Assembly (NCBI RefSeq): GCF_001636315.1
Contig: NZ_KV440949.1
Span: 5,722,084 to 5,786,083, forward strand
DNA from: Neobacillus mesonae
GTDB taxonomy: Bacteria > Bacillota > Bacilli > Bacillales > Cytobacillaceae
DNA: 64,000 bases
Reading direction: 5' to 3'
Below, in pieces: positions 35,980 through 44,143 of the stretch. The translations under genes and the position numbers were made by a program. The notes under the pieces were generated by a model. The model was not told where the DNA came from, ran no database searches, and was given only the letters and a program-made list of their open reading frames with translations. Position 1 is the stretch's first letter; the number at the start of each line of letters is the position of its first letter.

Positions 35980-36074
35980 TGTATAACCTCAAGAATACGG
36001 CTTGGGGGTCTCTACCAGGAACCGAAAAATCCTGACTACAGAAATGAAAACTTCATTTTTGTAGTCAGGATTTT
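35980..36074 (+). promoter_or_regulatory. Purine riboswitch with terminator, guanine-type specificity base
   Basis: The aptamer runs from TGTATAACCTC to GACTACAG (about 35980-36041) and closely follows the B. subtilis pbuE switch, including TCTACCAGGAACCG. The terminator hairpin (36028-36073, ATCCTGACTACA with its complement, then TATTTTTTT) takes up the 3' halves of P3 and P1, so ligand binding would prevent termination. The base that sets specificity is read from the segment after P3: here A-C-T, where adenine switches have A-T-T. That predicts guanine or hypoxanthine sensing. Gene: the efflux pump that follows. Confidence 0.85.
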
Positions 36075-36117
36075 ATTTTTTTCCAAAAAACTAAGCAGAA
36101 AGGACAGTGATGTTCAT

Positions 36118-37290
36118 ATGAATATAAGAGTTTTTATATTGGCCCTTGCAGCAGTTGCAACCGGCTTGGTTGAGCTAATGGTTGGCGGAATATTGCCAGT
36201 CATTGCAGATGATTTTAAGATTTCTCTTAGTACCGCGGGGCAATTAATCACCGTGTTTGCGCTCATATATGCCATTGCCGGGCCTGTTCTACTTGTCCTA
36301 ACAAGCAAAATAGAGCGCAAGAAATTATACCTCATCTCCTTGTTTGTCTTTTTTATCGGCAATATCATGACATATTTTAGCACGAGCTTCACCTTTATGA
36401 TGATTGCCAGAGTGTTGACAGCCATGAGTACAGCATTAATTGTCGTACTTTCGTTGACGATTGCAGCAAAAATTGTGAAACCGTCCCATCAAGCAAAGGC
36501 AGTGGGGCTTATTTATATGGGGATTAGTTCGTCGCTTGTGTTTGGCGTTCCCCTTGGCATTTTAATTTCCGATCAATTGGGCTGGAGAATGATTTTTCTC
36601 TGTATTGCCGTTTTATCAATTGGCGCAATTTTTCTTATTTCCCTGTTTTTCGAGAGGATCCCAGGCGAGCAAACCGTGCCGCTGTCCGTCCAACTAAAGG
36701 CAGTGGCTAGTGCAAAAATTGGAAGTGCTCATCTCGCCACCTTGTTTATGCTGGCAGGACACTACACACTTTATGCTTATTTTACGCCGTTTCTGGAAAC
36801 GAATCTTCATCTTAACGCCAATTGGGTCAGCATCTGTTATTTTATATTTGGCATAGCGGCTGTGAGCGGGGGTGCATTGGGCGGAACACTTTCCGATTGG
36901 ATTGGTGCTAAGAAGAGTATTCTGATTGTCATCAGCTCATTTGCGGTGATCCTGTTTGTTCTTCCATTCTCTACTGTTTCGCTCGCGGTGTTCATACCGA
37001 TTATGATGATTTGGGCGGCATTAAGCTGGAGTCTCGCACCGCCGCAGCAAAGTTATTTGATCCAAGTCGATCCTGTTACATCTGATATCCAACAAAGCTT
37101 CAATAATTCAGCATTGCAAATCGGCATATCACTCGGTTCGGCGATTGGGGGCATTGCTCTTGGGCAAACGAATCATATTTCCAACATGGCTTGGGTTGGC
37201 GCCGTTGTTGTCATCATCTCCCTGCTTTTTGCCGTATTTTCTTTGACAAGACCGGTTATTTCCCATAAGTCTGAAGCAAAGAGTGCTTAA
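36118..37290 (+). CDS. pbuE: Purine base/nucleoside efflux pump PbuE
   Basis: A 390-residue major facilitator protein with 12 predicted helices, close along its length to B. subtilis PbuE: LAAVATGLVELMVGGILPVI, GQLITVFALIYAIAGP, KIERKKLYLISLFVFF and ALSWSLAPPQQSYLI. The start is ATG 36118; the ATG eight bases upstream opens a three-codon frame that ends at the same place (ATGTTCATATGA), and the long upstream extension runs through the riboswitch. PbuE exports purines and analogues. Control is by the riboswitch at 35980-36074. Confidence 0.9.
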   Translation: MNIRVFILALAAVATGLVELMVGGILPVIADDFKISLSTAGQLITVFALIYAIAGPVLLVLTSKIERKKLYLISLFVFFIGNIMTYFSTSFTFMMIARVLTAMSTALIVVLSLTIAAKIVKPSHQAKAVGLIYMGISSSLVFGVPLGILISDQLGWRMIFLCIAVLSIGAIFLISLFFERIPGEQTVPLSVQLKAVASAKIGSAHLATLFMLAGHYTLYAYFTPFLETNLHLNANWVSICYFIFGIAAVSGGALGGTLSDWIGAKKSILIVISSFAVILFVLPFSTVSLAVFIPIMMIWAALSWSLAPPQQSYLIQVDPVTSDIQQSFNNSALQIGISLGSAIGGIALGQTNHISNMAWVGAVVVIISLLFAVFSLTRPVISHKSEAKSA

Positions 37291-37355
37291 TGGATTGATG
37301 AAATCACCTAATCAAACACATTACGTTTAGATAACATAAATAACGATAGCTAACA

Positions 37356-37388
37356 AAAGCGCTTGGATTTTAATATCCAAGCGCTTTC
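37356..37388 (+). terminator. Terminator after pbuE
   Basis: AAAGCGCTTGGAT pairs with ATCCAAGCGCTTT around a short loop; a weak pyrimidine tail follows. Confidence 0.7.
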
Positions 37389-37557
37389 CTCCTCTGAAAT
37401 GGTCCTTCAAGAATAATATAATTCCAATGTTCTTTATTAAGATGAAATGTAGAACTATTGAAGAAATCCAACAAAATAGTCCTTTATGGTTTTCCGTTTT
37501 TTGTTAATCGGCATATGATAAAGTACCGATTACTCAAAATGGACAGGAGGAATTGGA

Positions 37558-38478
37558 ATGGATGAGGAGAAAAAGAAGAAAAAAAGTAATTCCCTATGGC
37601 GACCGTTATTAGCAGCCCCCTTTTTATTTTTTCTTCCCCCTCTTAGCATCGGTTTGTATCTAACCCATCCCATCCCTGCAAAAACTACGAAAAACCCGAA
37701 GGATTACGGTTTGATTTTCGAAGAAATCCAATTTCACAGCAGAAAAGATCAAGTTAGGCTAGCCGGCTGGTGGATTCCCGCTGCTTCAACACAAAGCAAA
37801 AAAACGGTCATTACTGCACACGGTTATATGAATGAACGTTCCATGGATGGTATTGAAGGACTCATGCTTGCTAGGGTACTGTCAGAACGAGGCTATAATG
37901 TGTTGATGTTTGATTTTCGTAATGCAGGTAAATCGAAAGGCAGAACGACGGGTTTGGGGTTCTTTGAAAACCATGATTTATATGCAGCGATAGATTATGC
38001 CATTCAGAAAAAAAGGCAGAAAAAGATTGCTCTTCTTGGTTGGAGTATGGGTGCTTCCACTGCTCTTATTGCTGGATGTGAACATCCTGCAGTGTCTGCT
38101 ATTATTGCGGATAGTCCCTTTAGCGATTTAGAACCCTTTTTAAAAGAAAATCTGTCTTATTGGTCCAAATTACCAAAGAAGCCCTTTACACCGATTATTT
38201 ATCATTCCATGCGAAAACTCCTTAAAATTGACCCCGCCGAAGTTTCACCCATCAATCTTGTTAAAAAAGCGAAAGGAAAATCTTTCTTCTTCATTCACAG
38301 TAAAGCGGATCAAGCCATTCCTTATACCGAGAGCAAAAGTTTATTTCATTCGGTATCATCCGATAACCGTAAAGAATTATGGCTGACGGAAGAATGTCAA
38401 CACATTCATTCCTACCCTATGAATAAAAAAGAGTATACGCGTCGTATTGTGCTGTTTCTTGATAAGTGCTTAAAATAG
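37558..38478 (+). CDS. Membrane-anchored alpha/beta hydrolase
   Basis: A 306-residue serine hydrolase. A lysine-rich start and one hydrophobic helix (residues 13-35, LLAAPFLFFLPPLSIG) anchor it to the membrane. VITAHGYMNER forms the oxyanion region, GWSMGAST holds the nucleophile Ser near residue 165, FIHSKADQAIPY the Asp and CQHIHSY the His. It resembles YqkD-type hydrolases of Bacillus. Substrate unknown. ATG 37558 follows GGAGGAATTGGA. It stands alone on the plus strand after pbuE. Confidence 0.85.
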   Translation: MDEEKKKKKSNSLWRPLLAAPFLFFLPPLSIGLYLTHPIPAKTTKNPKDYGLIFEEIQFHSRKDQVRLAGWWIPAASTQSKKTVITAHGYMNERSMDGIEGLMLARVLSERGYNVLMFDFRNAGKSKGRTTGLGFFENHDLYAAIDYAIQKKRQKKIALLGWSMGASTALIAGCEHPAVSAIIADSPFSDLEPFLKENLSYWSKLPKKPFTPIIYHSMRKLLKIDPAEVSPINLVKKAKGKSFFFIHSKADQAIPYTESKSLFHSVSSDNRKELWLTEECQHIHSYPMNKKEYTRRIVLFLDKCLK

Positions 38479-38572
38479 TGTAAAGCTGAAGCCGCCCTGC
38501 CATGTTCTTTAAGTGGATATAAGGGACGAGGTACAAGGTGATGTATGTATGGTTATCAAACATTCTAATAAA

Positions 38573-38622
38573 GGGTCGGTTCCATCAGTGCACTAAAGTT
38601 TAAATGCACCGGGGAGCGACCC
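38573..38622. repeat. Dispersed GGTCAGTCCC hairpin repeat
   Basis: GGGTCGGT, TCC and GTGCA on the left pair with TGCAC, GGGA and GCGACCC on the right. Variant copy of the family seen at 31088 and 32879. Confidence 0.55.
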
Positions 38623-38678
38623 GCTTGCCTACAATGATTTTCGTAGAAAAAGAAAAGAACCCGCCCGAAGGCAAGTCC

Positions 38679-39974
38679 TTAGTTTGCTGAAGCTATAGCA
38701 CCTGCTTGTACATCGTACTGAGTCAAGTTGTGCTGCGTGATTTTAGCTTGTAATAATTTTGCATAGTTAGGATCCGTTGCATAACCGTCTTGTTGAATAT
38801 TTTTGGTTGCAGCCATGTAGTCCGTTACACCAATAATGTTTGCATATCTAGGTCTTAGTAAGAATTTACTATGGTCAACGATGGACTCATGTATGCTGCT
38901 GTACTTTCGGAATTTTTCAGTTAAAACGAATTCAACACCGTTACTGTCGAATTCCCTAGTAGGCATGGATACATAATTGCCGGTCCAACTGGAATCAGCT
39001 TTAATGCCAAAGTAGTTATTCCCATTTACTGATAACCATGAGAATCCATAGTAAGATTCAAGAATAGCTTGAGCTATTGTTAGTGACGGTAAAATCTTAT
39101 ATTCTTTCCAAGCAAGGATTGCTTCGGGTGCTACTTGATGAATGAAGTTGGCTTTTTGCTGTGCTGAAAGGTTATAGTTCGTAATGTAGTCTACAAATTC
39201 ACCTTGAGGTACAGGTTGTCCTACAGTACCATCAGGTGCAGTTAAACGCAGAACTTGTCCAGCATAAATCGAGTCTGATGTTAAATTGTTGTATTCTTTC
39301 ATTTTCGCTACTGTCAATCCATTTGCTTTAGCGATTAAGAATAGGGTGTCACCTGCAACAACTTTATAAGTATCTCCTTTAGGCTGAACCGGTTTTGGAG
39401 CTTCAACCGCTGGCTGCTTTACGACAGGTTTCGGGGCTGCTGGTTTAGCAGCAGGCTTTGCTGCAGTTGGTGCCATAAGCTTTAACACTTGTCCAATTTT
39501 GATTATGTCTGATTTTAGACTGTTGTATGACTTTAATTGGGTAACTGTCAAACCAAATTTCTTTGCTATTTTTGATAATGTATCACCTTTGACCACCTTA
39601 TAAGTTGTTGGTTTTGCCTTTGGTTTTGTAGTCGCTGCGGGCTTCTTTACCGTTGCAGCAGGTTTAATTGCTGTTTTGGAAGCCGTTGTTGACGGTTTTT
39701 TTATGGTGGTTTTCGTAGTTGTTGATGGAATTTTAAGTACTAAGCCAACTTTGATTTTGTTAGCGTTAGTGATTTTATTAGTAGATTTTAAACTTGTTAG
39801 AGATACCTTATACTTTTTAGCTATTGCTGATAGGGTGTCACCTGACTTAACTTTGTAAGTTATTGTAGCCGCATTTGCTGTTAACATGGATGCGGGTGTA
39901 ATGATAGATAACGATAGTACTGCAGCTGTAATGGCTTTTGGGATTTTCCCTGTTGTTGTGAATATTTTTTTCAA
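38679..39974 (-). CDS. Secreted LysM-glucosaminidase (peptidoglycan hydrolase)
   Basis: A 431-residue exported enzyme. After a signal peptide (AVLSLSIITPASMLTANAA) come three LysM repeats, each starting YKVKSGDTL, YKVVKGDTL or YKVVAGDTL, joined by Ala/Lys/Pro linkers. The C-terminal 170 residues form a mannosyl-glycoprotein endo-beta-N-acetylglucosaminidase domain with AQAILESYYGFSWLS and NNYFGIKADSSW; the Glu of AILES is the likely catalytic acid. The start is TTG 39974 with AGGGGGAAG upstream. It cuts glycan strands of the cell wall. A c-di-GMP-I riboswitch precedes it. Confidence 0.85.
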   Translation of the reverse strand: MKKIFTTTGKIPKAITAAVLSLSIITPASMLTANAATITYKVKSGDTLSAIAKKYKVSLTSLKSTNKITNANKIKVGLVLKIPSTTTKTTIKKPSTTASKTAIKPAATVKKPAATTKPKAKPTTYKVVKGDTLSKIAKKFGLTVTQLKSYNSLKSDIIKIGQVLKLMAPTAAKPAAKPAAPKPVVKQPAVEAPKPVQPKGDTYKVVAGDTLFLIAKANGLTVAKMKEYNNLTSDSIYAGQVLRLTAPDGTVGQPVPQGEFVDYITNYNLSAQQKANFIHQVAPEAILAWKEYKILPSLTIAQAILESYYGFSWLSVNGNNYFGIKADSSWTGNYVSMPTREFDSNGVEFVLTEKFRKYSSIHESIVDHSKFLLRPRYANIIGVTDYMAATKNIQQDGYATDPNYAKLLQAKITQHNLTQYDVQAGAIASAN

Positions 39975-39997
39975 AATAAAACTTCCCCCTATATTCT

Positions 39998-40076
39998 TCA
40001 GTAACCCAGCTACCATGGCAGATGTGCTTTAGGTCTGTGGTTTTGCGAAACTACCTTTCGATAGCTGTGCCTTTTT
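39998..40076 (-). promoter_or_regulatory. c-di-GMP-I (GEMM-I) riboswitch before the LysM-glucosaminidase
   Basis: On the minus strand the leader holds GGCACAG, a CTATCGAAAGGTAG tetraloop hairpin, GCAAAACCAC, CCTAAAG and finally GGTAGCTGGGTTAC. These are the conserved blocks of the GEMM-I aptamer in order. The aptamer ends 12 bases before the ribosome site (AGGGGGAAG), and no terminator lies in between, which suggests control of translation. Ligand identity (c-di-GMP) is from family knowledge. Confidence 0.8.
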
Positions 40077-40280
40077 CAAATAAGGAACGATCTTCTCTCT
40101 ATCTATAATTCCTAAAGATTACTATAGATGATTTTATTGATAGAATATAGGGGGAATTGTTTCCAACATACAAAATAACCATTATTTGGTTGAACTTCAC
40201 CGGATTAGTTTCCAGTGTTCATATTTTCAAAATTAGAGGCCTTATATTGATCTCCTTTAAATTGCAAACATCATGAACAG

Positions 40281-40430
40281 CTATTTTGTTTCTCGATGTA
40301 GCGTGCGTCTTTTTAGACGCGGGGAATATTTCATTAATTCGATACGCTCTGGGTTGTTGCGCTTATTTTTTGTGGTGATATAATTTCGATCTCCTGTTTC
40401 AGTACATGCTAAGGCGATTTTCACTCTCAT
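40281..40430 (-). CDS. rpmG: Ribosomal protein L33, zinc-independent form
   Basis: A 49-residue protein, nearly identical in pattern to B. subtilis RpmGB: ACTETGDRNYITTKNKR and KYSPRLKRRTLHRETK. The two CxxC pairs of the zinc-binding form are replaced (a single Cys is left at residue 9), so this version does not need zinc. It starts at ATG 40430 behind AGGAGG and lies 19 bases after the ZagA-type gene. Co-transcription with a Zur-controlled GTPase fits replacement of zinc-containing L33 when zinc is scarce. Confidence 0.9.
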   Translation of the reverse strand: MRVKIALACTETGDRNYITTKNKRNNPERIELMKYSPRLKRRTLHRETK

Positions 40431-40449
40431 TTTTCATTCCTCCTAAGTT

Positions 40450-41637
40450 TTATGCCGTTTCTGTAAAGACCGGAAGCGGATCAAGTAATGAATTCCAGTC
40501 CGTTTTCATTTCCTCTTCTGTTAACAAACATTGATCTAATGAAGTCTCAATTGCTTCACGATTCATTTCCACCCCGATAAAAACGAGCTCATTCATTCGG
40601 TCCCCATACTGTTTGTCCCAGTTTTCCAATAGTTCGGGTTCTTCCATGAGGATTTGCTCCTTTTCCTGCTCGGGGTAAGCCGCTAACCATTGACCTGCCC
40701 CCTGAAGTTCAATCGAAGGTCCTGCTTGTGACAATAACCCTGTTGTATCATTTCGTGTTGCCAGCCAGAAGAATCCTTTGGCCCGCACAACATCTGTCGG
40801 CCACTCCTCTAACCATTTCATCCATCTTTCTGGATGAAATGGTTTTCTTCTGCGGTAGACGAAGGATGAAATCCCATATTCCTCTGTTTCCGGAGTATGT
40901 TCCTCCGTTAATTCCTTTATCCAGCCTGCAGCTTGACTCGCTTCTTCAAAATCAAATAAATTCGTATCTAAGATTTCCTTTAATGCTACTTGTGAGTGAT
41001 TACTCTCAATAATTTTCGCATCGGGATTTAGCTTATGAAGAACTGCCTTCAGTTCAAGCACACTCTCTTTTTTCACTAAATCCATTTTGTTTAAGATTAA
41101 TACATTTGCAAATTCAATTTGATCAATTAATAAGTCGACCACTTCACGAGTGTCCAATTCATCCGTTCCTTGCTTTCGATCAAGAAGACTTTCACCTGAA
41201 GAAAAATCATGCCAAAAGCGATTTGCATCGACTACTGTCACCATCGTGTCTAACCTGCAATAATCCGAAAGATTGATTCCTAAATTCTCATCTACATATG
41301 TAAATGTTTGGGCTACAGGAATTGGCTCTGAAATTCCAGATGATTCAATTAAGATATAGTCAATATCCCCTGCCTGAACGAGCCTTTCCACTTCGACCAT
41401 TAAGTCTTCTCTTAATGTACAGCAAATACAGCCGTTTTGAAGCTCTACTAATTTCTCGTCCGTCCGGGAAAATCCACCTTGTTTAACCATTGCAGCATCA
41501 ATATTTACTTCACTCATATCATTCACAATGACTGCAATCTTTTTATTCTCTCGATTAGCCAATACATGATTCAATAAAGTAGTTTTCCCAGAACCTAGAT
41601 ATCCGCTTAGCACCGTAACCGGTATTTTTTTATTCAT
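40450..41637 (-). CDS. zagA: CobW/COG0523 GTPase, ZagA-type zinc chaperone
   Basis: A 395-residue GTPase. Walker A is GYLGSGKTTLL at residues 9-19, the metal-binding CxCC motif is NGCICCTLRED near 70, ESSGISEPIPV is switch-like and NKMDLV the guanine-binding motif near 185. The C-terminal CobW domain begins near 255 (YGISSFVYRRRKPFHPERW). I chose ATG 41637 with GAGGTGAAGG upstream; a GTG nine bases earlier is possible. ZagA/YciC delivers zinc to dependent enzymes under limitation. A Zur-box-like site stands 25 bases upstream, and the gene is divergent from the znuA-type operon. Confidence 0.85.
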   Translation of the reverse strand: MNKKIPVTVLSGYLGSGKTTLLNHVLANRENKKIAVIVNDMSEVNIDAAMVKQGGFSRTDEKLVELQNGCICCTLREDLMVEVERLVQAGDIDYILIESSGISEPIPVAQTFTYVDENLGINLSDYCRLDTMVTVVDANRFWHDFSSGESLLDRKQGTDELDTREVVDLLIDQIEFANVLILNKMDLVKKESVLELKAVLHKLNPDAKIIESNHSQVALKEILDTNLFDFEEASQAAGWIKELTEEHTPETEEYGISSFVYRRRKPFHPERWMKWLEEWPTDVVRAKGFFWLATRNDTTGLLSQAGPSIELQGAGQWLAAYPEQEKEQILMEEPELLENWDKQYGDRMNELVFIGVEMNREAIETSLDQCLLTEEEMKTDWNSLLDPLPVFTETA

Positions 41638-41661
41638 TTCCTTCACCTCATTTTAGATAAA

Positions 41662-41676
41662 TCAAAATCATTACGA
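41662..41676. promoter_or_regulatory. Zur-box-like site before zagA
   Basis: TCAAAATCATTACGA, compared with the Bacillus Zur box TCGTAATNATTACGA: the right half is perfect and the left half has two mismatches. It lies 25 bases upstream of the zagA start. Confidence 0.65.
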
Positions 41677-41778
41677 TTTAGAAGCTATAGAAAAATCCTT
41701 TTTCTCTATCCTCTATATCCTGTGTTTCATTTCCAAATCCAGTGGATTTGTTCTTTTTCATTTCCATTTCAATGTAAA

Positions 41779-41793
41779 TCGTAATAGTTACGA
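41779..41793. promoter_or_regulatory. Zur-box-like site in the zagA/znuA divergent region
   Basis: TCGTAATAGTTACGA differs from the 7-1-7 Zur consensus at one position. It is the best of three sites in the region and could serve either gene. Confidence 0.75.
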
Positions 41794-41895
41794 TTAACAT
41801 AATAATAAATTTTTTTCTTTATTGCAAGTCTTTTTAAAAAATTTTCCTCTTCGTTTCACGGAAGATTTTTTTAAAATGAAAAAGGCATAATTTCA

Positions 41896-41924
41896 TTTAC
41901 AAACCCATAGAGTTAATTTAGAAT
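41896..41924 (+). promoter_or_regulatory. Promoter of the znuA-type operon
   Basis: TTTACA (41896-41901) and TAGAAT (41919-41924) are separated by 17 bases, and the Zur-like site begins 5 bases later, over the expected start of transcription. Confidence 0.65.
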
Positions 41925-41929
41925 GTAAA

Positions 41930-41944
41930 ACGGAATGGTTACGA
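41930..41944. promoter_or_regulatory. Zur-box-like site before the znuA-type gene
   Basis: ACGGAATGGTTACGA has a 7-1-7 dyad with three departures from consensus. It covers the expected transcription start of the promoter at 41896-41924, a typical repressor position. Confidence 0.65.
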
Positions 41945-41975
41945 TTTTCCACAAATACTAGATTGGAGTTAAAAA

Positions 41976-43016
41976 ATGAAATTCAAAAAATTAGTTTCCT
42001 CATCTGCCCTACTGTTAGGTCTTATTTTAGCTGGATGTTCCAATACTGAGACTGCAGGTAAAACCAAAGAAAAAAACAACAAAGAACCCTTAACAGTTTA
42101 CACAACCATATACCCGGTAGAAGATTTTACCCAAAAAATCGGTGGAAAGTTTGTTGAAGTGAAGAATATTTACCCGCCAAACGTGGATGCTCATTCCTAT
42201 GAACCTTCCACAAAAGACATGGTAAATCTCTCTAACTCTGATTTATTTATCTATTCAGGGGTTGGGATTGAAGGATTTGCTGAAAAAGCATCTGAAATAT
42301 TGAAAAAAGAAAATGTAACAGTCATAAAGGCTGGCGAAGGGATTCATCTCATAAAATCAAACCATTCACATGAGCACTCGCACAATAAGGAAGAAGAAAA
42401 TGTGGATAATGAACACCATGACGATGGACATGACCATGATGCTGAAAACGAAGAATCTCATGACCATGAAGCGGATGAACATCATCATGGTGACCTCGAT
42501 CCTCACGTATGGCTGGATCCGATTCTTGCAATTGAACTAGCAACCAATATCAAAACTTCTTTATGCGAATTAATGCCAGAACATAAAACAGAGTTTGAAA
42601 CCAATTTTAATTCACTTAAAAGCGATTTAGAAAAACTAGATCAAGAATTTAAGACGACCATTGCCAGTTCAAAAACGAAGTATTTATTAGTTTCCCATGC
42701 TGCCTACGGATATTGGGAAAAGCGTTATGGGATTAAACAGATAGCCATTTCAGGACTATCTCCTACTCAGGAACCTACCCAAAAACAATTGAAGGAAATC
42801 GTGGATGAGTCAGCCGCCCATAACATTCGTTATGTGATTTTTGAGCAGAGTGCTTCACCTAAGGTAGCAACCATTATTCAAAATGAATTAGGGGCAAAGT
42901 CGCTTACATTGCATAATCTAGAGTCCATAACAGATGAAAACATGAAACAAAAAGATGATTACTTCAGTATCATGCGTAAGAACTTAGAAACTCTTAAGTC
43001 TGCACTAAATGATTAA
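41976..43016 (+). CDS. znuA: Zinc ABC transporter substrate-binding lipoprotein, ZnuA/AdcA type
   Basis: A 346-residue lipoprotein: signal and lipobox LILAGCSN, then VYTTIYPVEDFTQKIGG. His ligands appear in PNVDAHSYEPST, DPHVWLDP, SHAAYGYWEKRYG and the Glu/Gln region ISGLSPTQEPTQKQL. A long loop near residues 130-170 is packed with His, Asp and Glu (HSHEHSH, HHDDGHDHD, DEHHHGD), a zinc-loading loop of this class. ATG 41976 follows GGAG. Promoter and Zur-like site precede it. No ZnuB/C genes follow, so the permease partner is elsewhere or is the next gene. Confidence 0.9.
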   Translation: MKFKKLVSSSALLLGLILAGCSNTETAGKTKEKNNKEPLTVYTTIYPVEDFTQKIGGKFVEVKNIYPPNVDAHSYEPSTKDMVNLSNSDLFIYSGVGIEGFAEKASEILKKENVTVIKAGEGIHLIKSNHSHEHSHNKEEENVDNEHHDDGHDHDAENEESHDHEADEHHHGDLDPHVWLDPILAIELATNIKTSLCELMPEHKTEFETNFNSLKSDLEKLDQEFKTTIASSKTKYLLVSHAAYGYWEKRYGIKQIAISGLSPTQEPTQKQLKEIVDESAAHNIRYVIFEQSASPKVATIIQNELGAKSLTLHNLESITDENMKQKDDYFSIMRKNLETLKSALND

Positions 43017-43030
43017 GAATACGGGAGAAC

Positions 43031-43051
43031 CCCTGCCGTTATAGGGCAGGG
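43031..43051. terminator. Hairpin between znuA-type gene and permease
   Basis: CCCTGCC pairs with GGCAGGG around GTTATAG. No T run follows, so it may be an mRNA processing or stability element that lets the binding protein be made in excess. Confidence 0.5.
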
Positions 43052-43132
43052 CAATCCTATTACAAATTATTATTCATACTCTATCAAAATTTAAGATAAA
43101 TTTTATGGAATACTATATTTAAGGAGGTTATT

Positions 43133-44131
43133 ATGACTCGAATTCTTCGTAATCATATTATCGATATTACTGGTATGGTCATTCTCTGCTTCACCCTGCT
43201 TCTGCTTTCTTTCAGTTTACACTTTCAACTACCCTTTCATCTGTCTCCATCATTGCTAAACCTTAACACGATTTTTCTAAGTATATTAATAGAAGCCCTG
43301 CCATTTGTTTTAATAGGCGTCCTTATTGCTGGTGTCATCCAAGTCTTTGTGACGGAAGAACATATCCGAAGATGGATTCCGAAGAATAGATTTCTAGCCA
43401 TCACTATGAGTTGTGTCATTGGAGCCCTCTTCCCCGCTTGTGAATGTGGAATTGTGCCCATCACCCGCCGTCTTGTCGGTAAAGGTGTGCCAATTTATGC
43501 AGCTATTGGCTTTATGCTGACAGGCCCGCTTATTAATCCAATTGTCATTGCCTCTACATACATGGCGTTTGGAAATGATTTTAAAATAGCTGGGCTAAGG
43601 ATGGGATTGGGTTTTATTATCTCGATCATTATTGCTTTTGTTATCAGCTTGATTTTTAAAGGAAATCAATTGAAAGCCTCCGTCCCTTCCGTTCAATCAC
43701 ACTCCCATTCTAAAAAAGAACCTATTTCAACAAGATTTTGGGACATGCTGATCCACTCCATTGATGAGTTTTTCGATATGGGAAAATACTTGATTATGGG
43801 AGCTTTTTTAGCAGCTTTTGTACAAACCTATTTGCCTGCGAGGGCTCTCTTTGAATCCGGAAATGGTCCAGCGGCATCGTTGGCAATCATGATGGGATTG
43901 GCGTTTGTTTTATCACTATGTTCAGAAGCAGATGCCTTTATCGGTGCGTCCTTCAGCAGCCTTTTTCCAACCTCTGCGATTTTAGGATTTTTAATCTTCG
44001 GGCCGATGATGGATTTGAAAAACACCCTCATGATGCTGGGTGTCTTCAAGGGGAAATTTGTGATGGGTGTATTGGCGTTAATTACGGCAACCATCTTTAT
44101 TACTATTATGCTTGTACAAAGCTTTCTATAA
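43133..44131 (+). CDS. UPF0718/YcgR-like permease
   Basis: A 332-residue membrane protein with about eight helices. FPACECGIVPITRRL near residue 100 carries the CECG motif of the family, followed by GFMLTGPLINPIVIAS. A short His-containing loop (VQSHSHSKKE) separates the two halves. The second half has the repeat-like LALCSEADAFIG type stretch (here VLSLCSEADAFIGASF). It follows the zinc-binding lipoprotein and precedes the YcgQ-like protein, its usual partner. Zinc or other metal handling is inferred from the locus. ATG 43133 has AAGGAGG. Confidence 0.8.
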   Translation: MTRILRNHIIDITGMVILCFTLLLLSFSLHFQLPFHLSPSLLNLNTIFLSILIEALPFVLIGVLIAGVIQVFVTEEHIRRWIPKNRFLAITMSCVIGALFPACECGIVPITRRLVGKGVPIYAAIGFMLTGPLINPIVIASTYMAFGNDFKIAGLRMGLGFIISIIIAFVISLIFKGNQLKASVPSVQSHSHSKKEPISTRFWDMLIHSIDEFFDMGKYLIMGAFLAAFVQTYLPARALFESGNGPAASLAIMMGLAFVLSLCSEADAFIGASFSSLFPTSAILGFLIFGPMMDLKNTLMMLGVFKGKFVMGVLALITATIFITIMLVQSFL

Positions 44132-44143
44132 GGGGGAGAATTT

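Noticed and set aside
35980..36041. Adenine-type pbuE riboswitch
   Set aside because: Overall match is to pbuE, but the segment after P3 is A-C-T, so adenine specificity was not assigned.
39998..40076. c-di-AMP (ydaO) riboswitch before the LysM gene
   Set aside because: LysM hydrolases often have one, but the conserved blocks here are those of GEMM-I.
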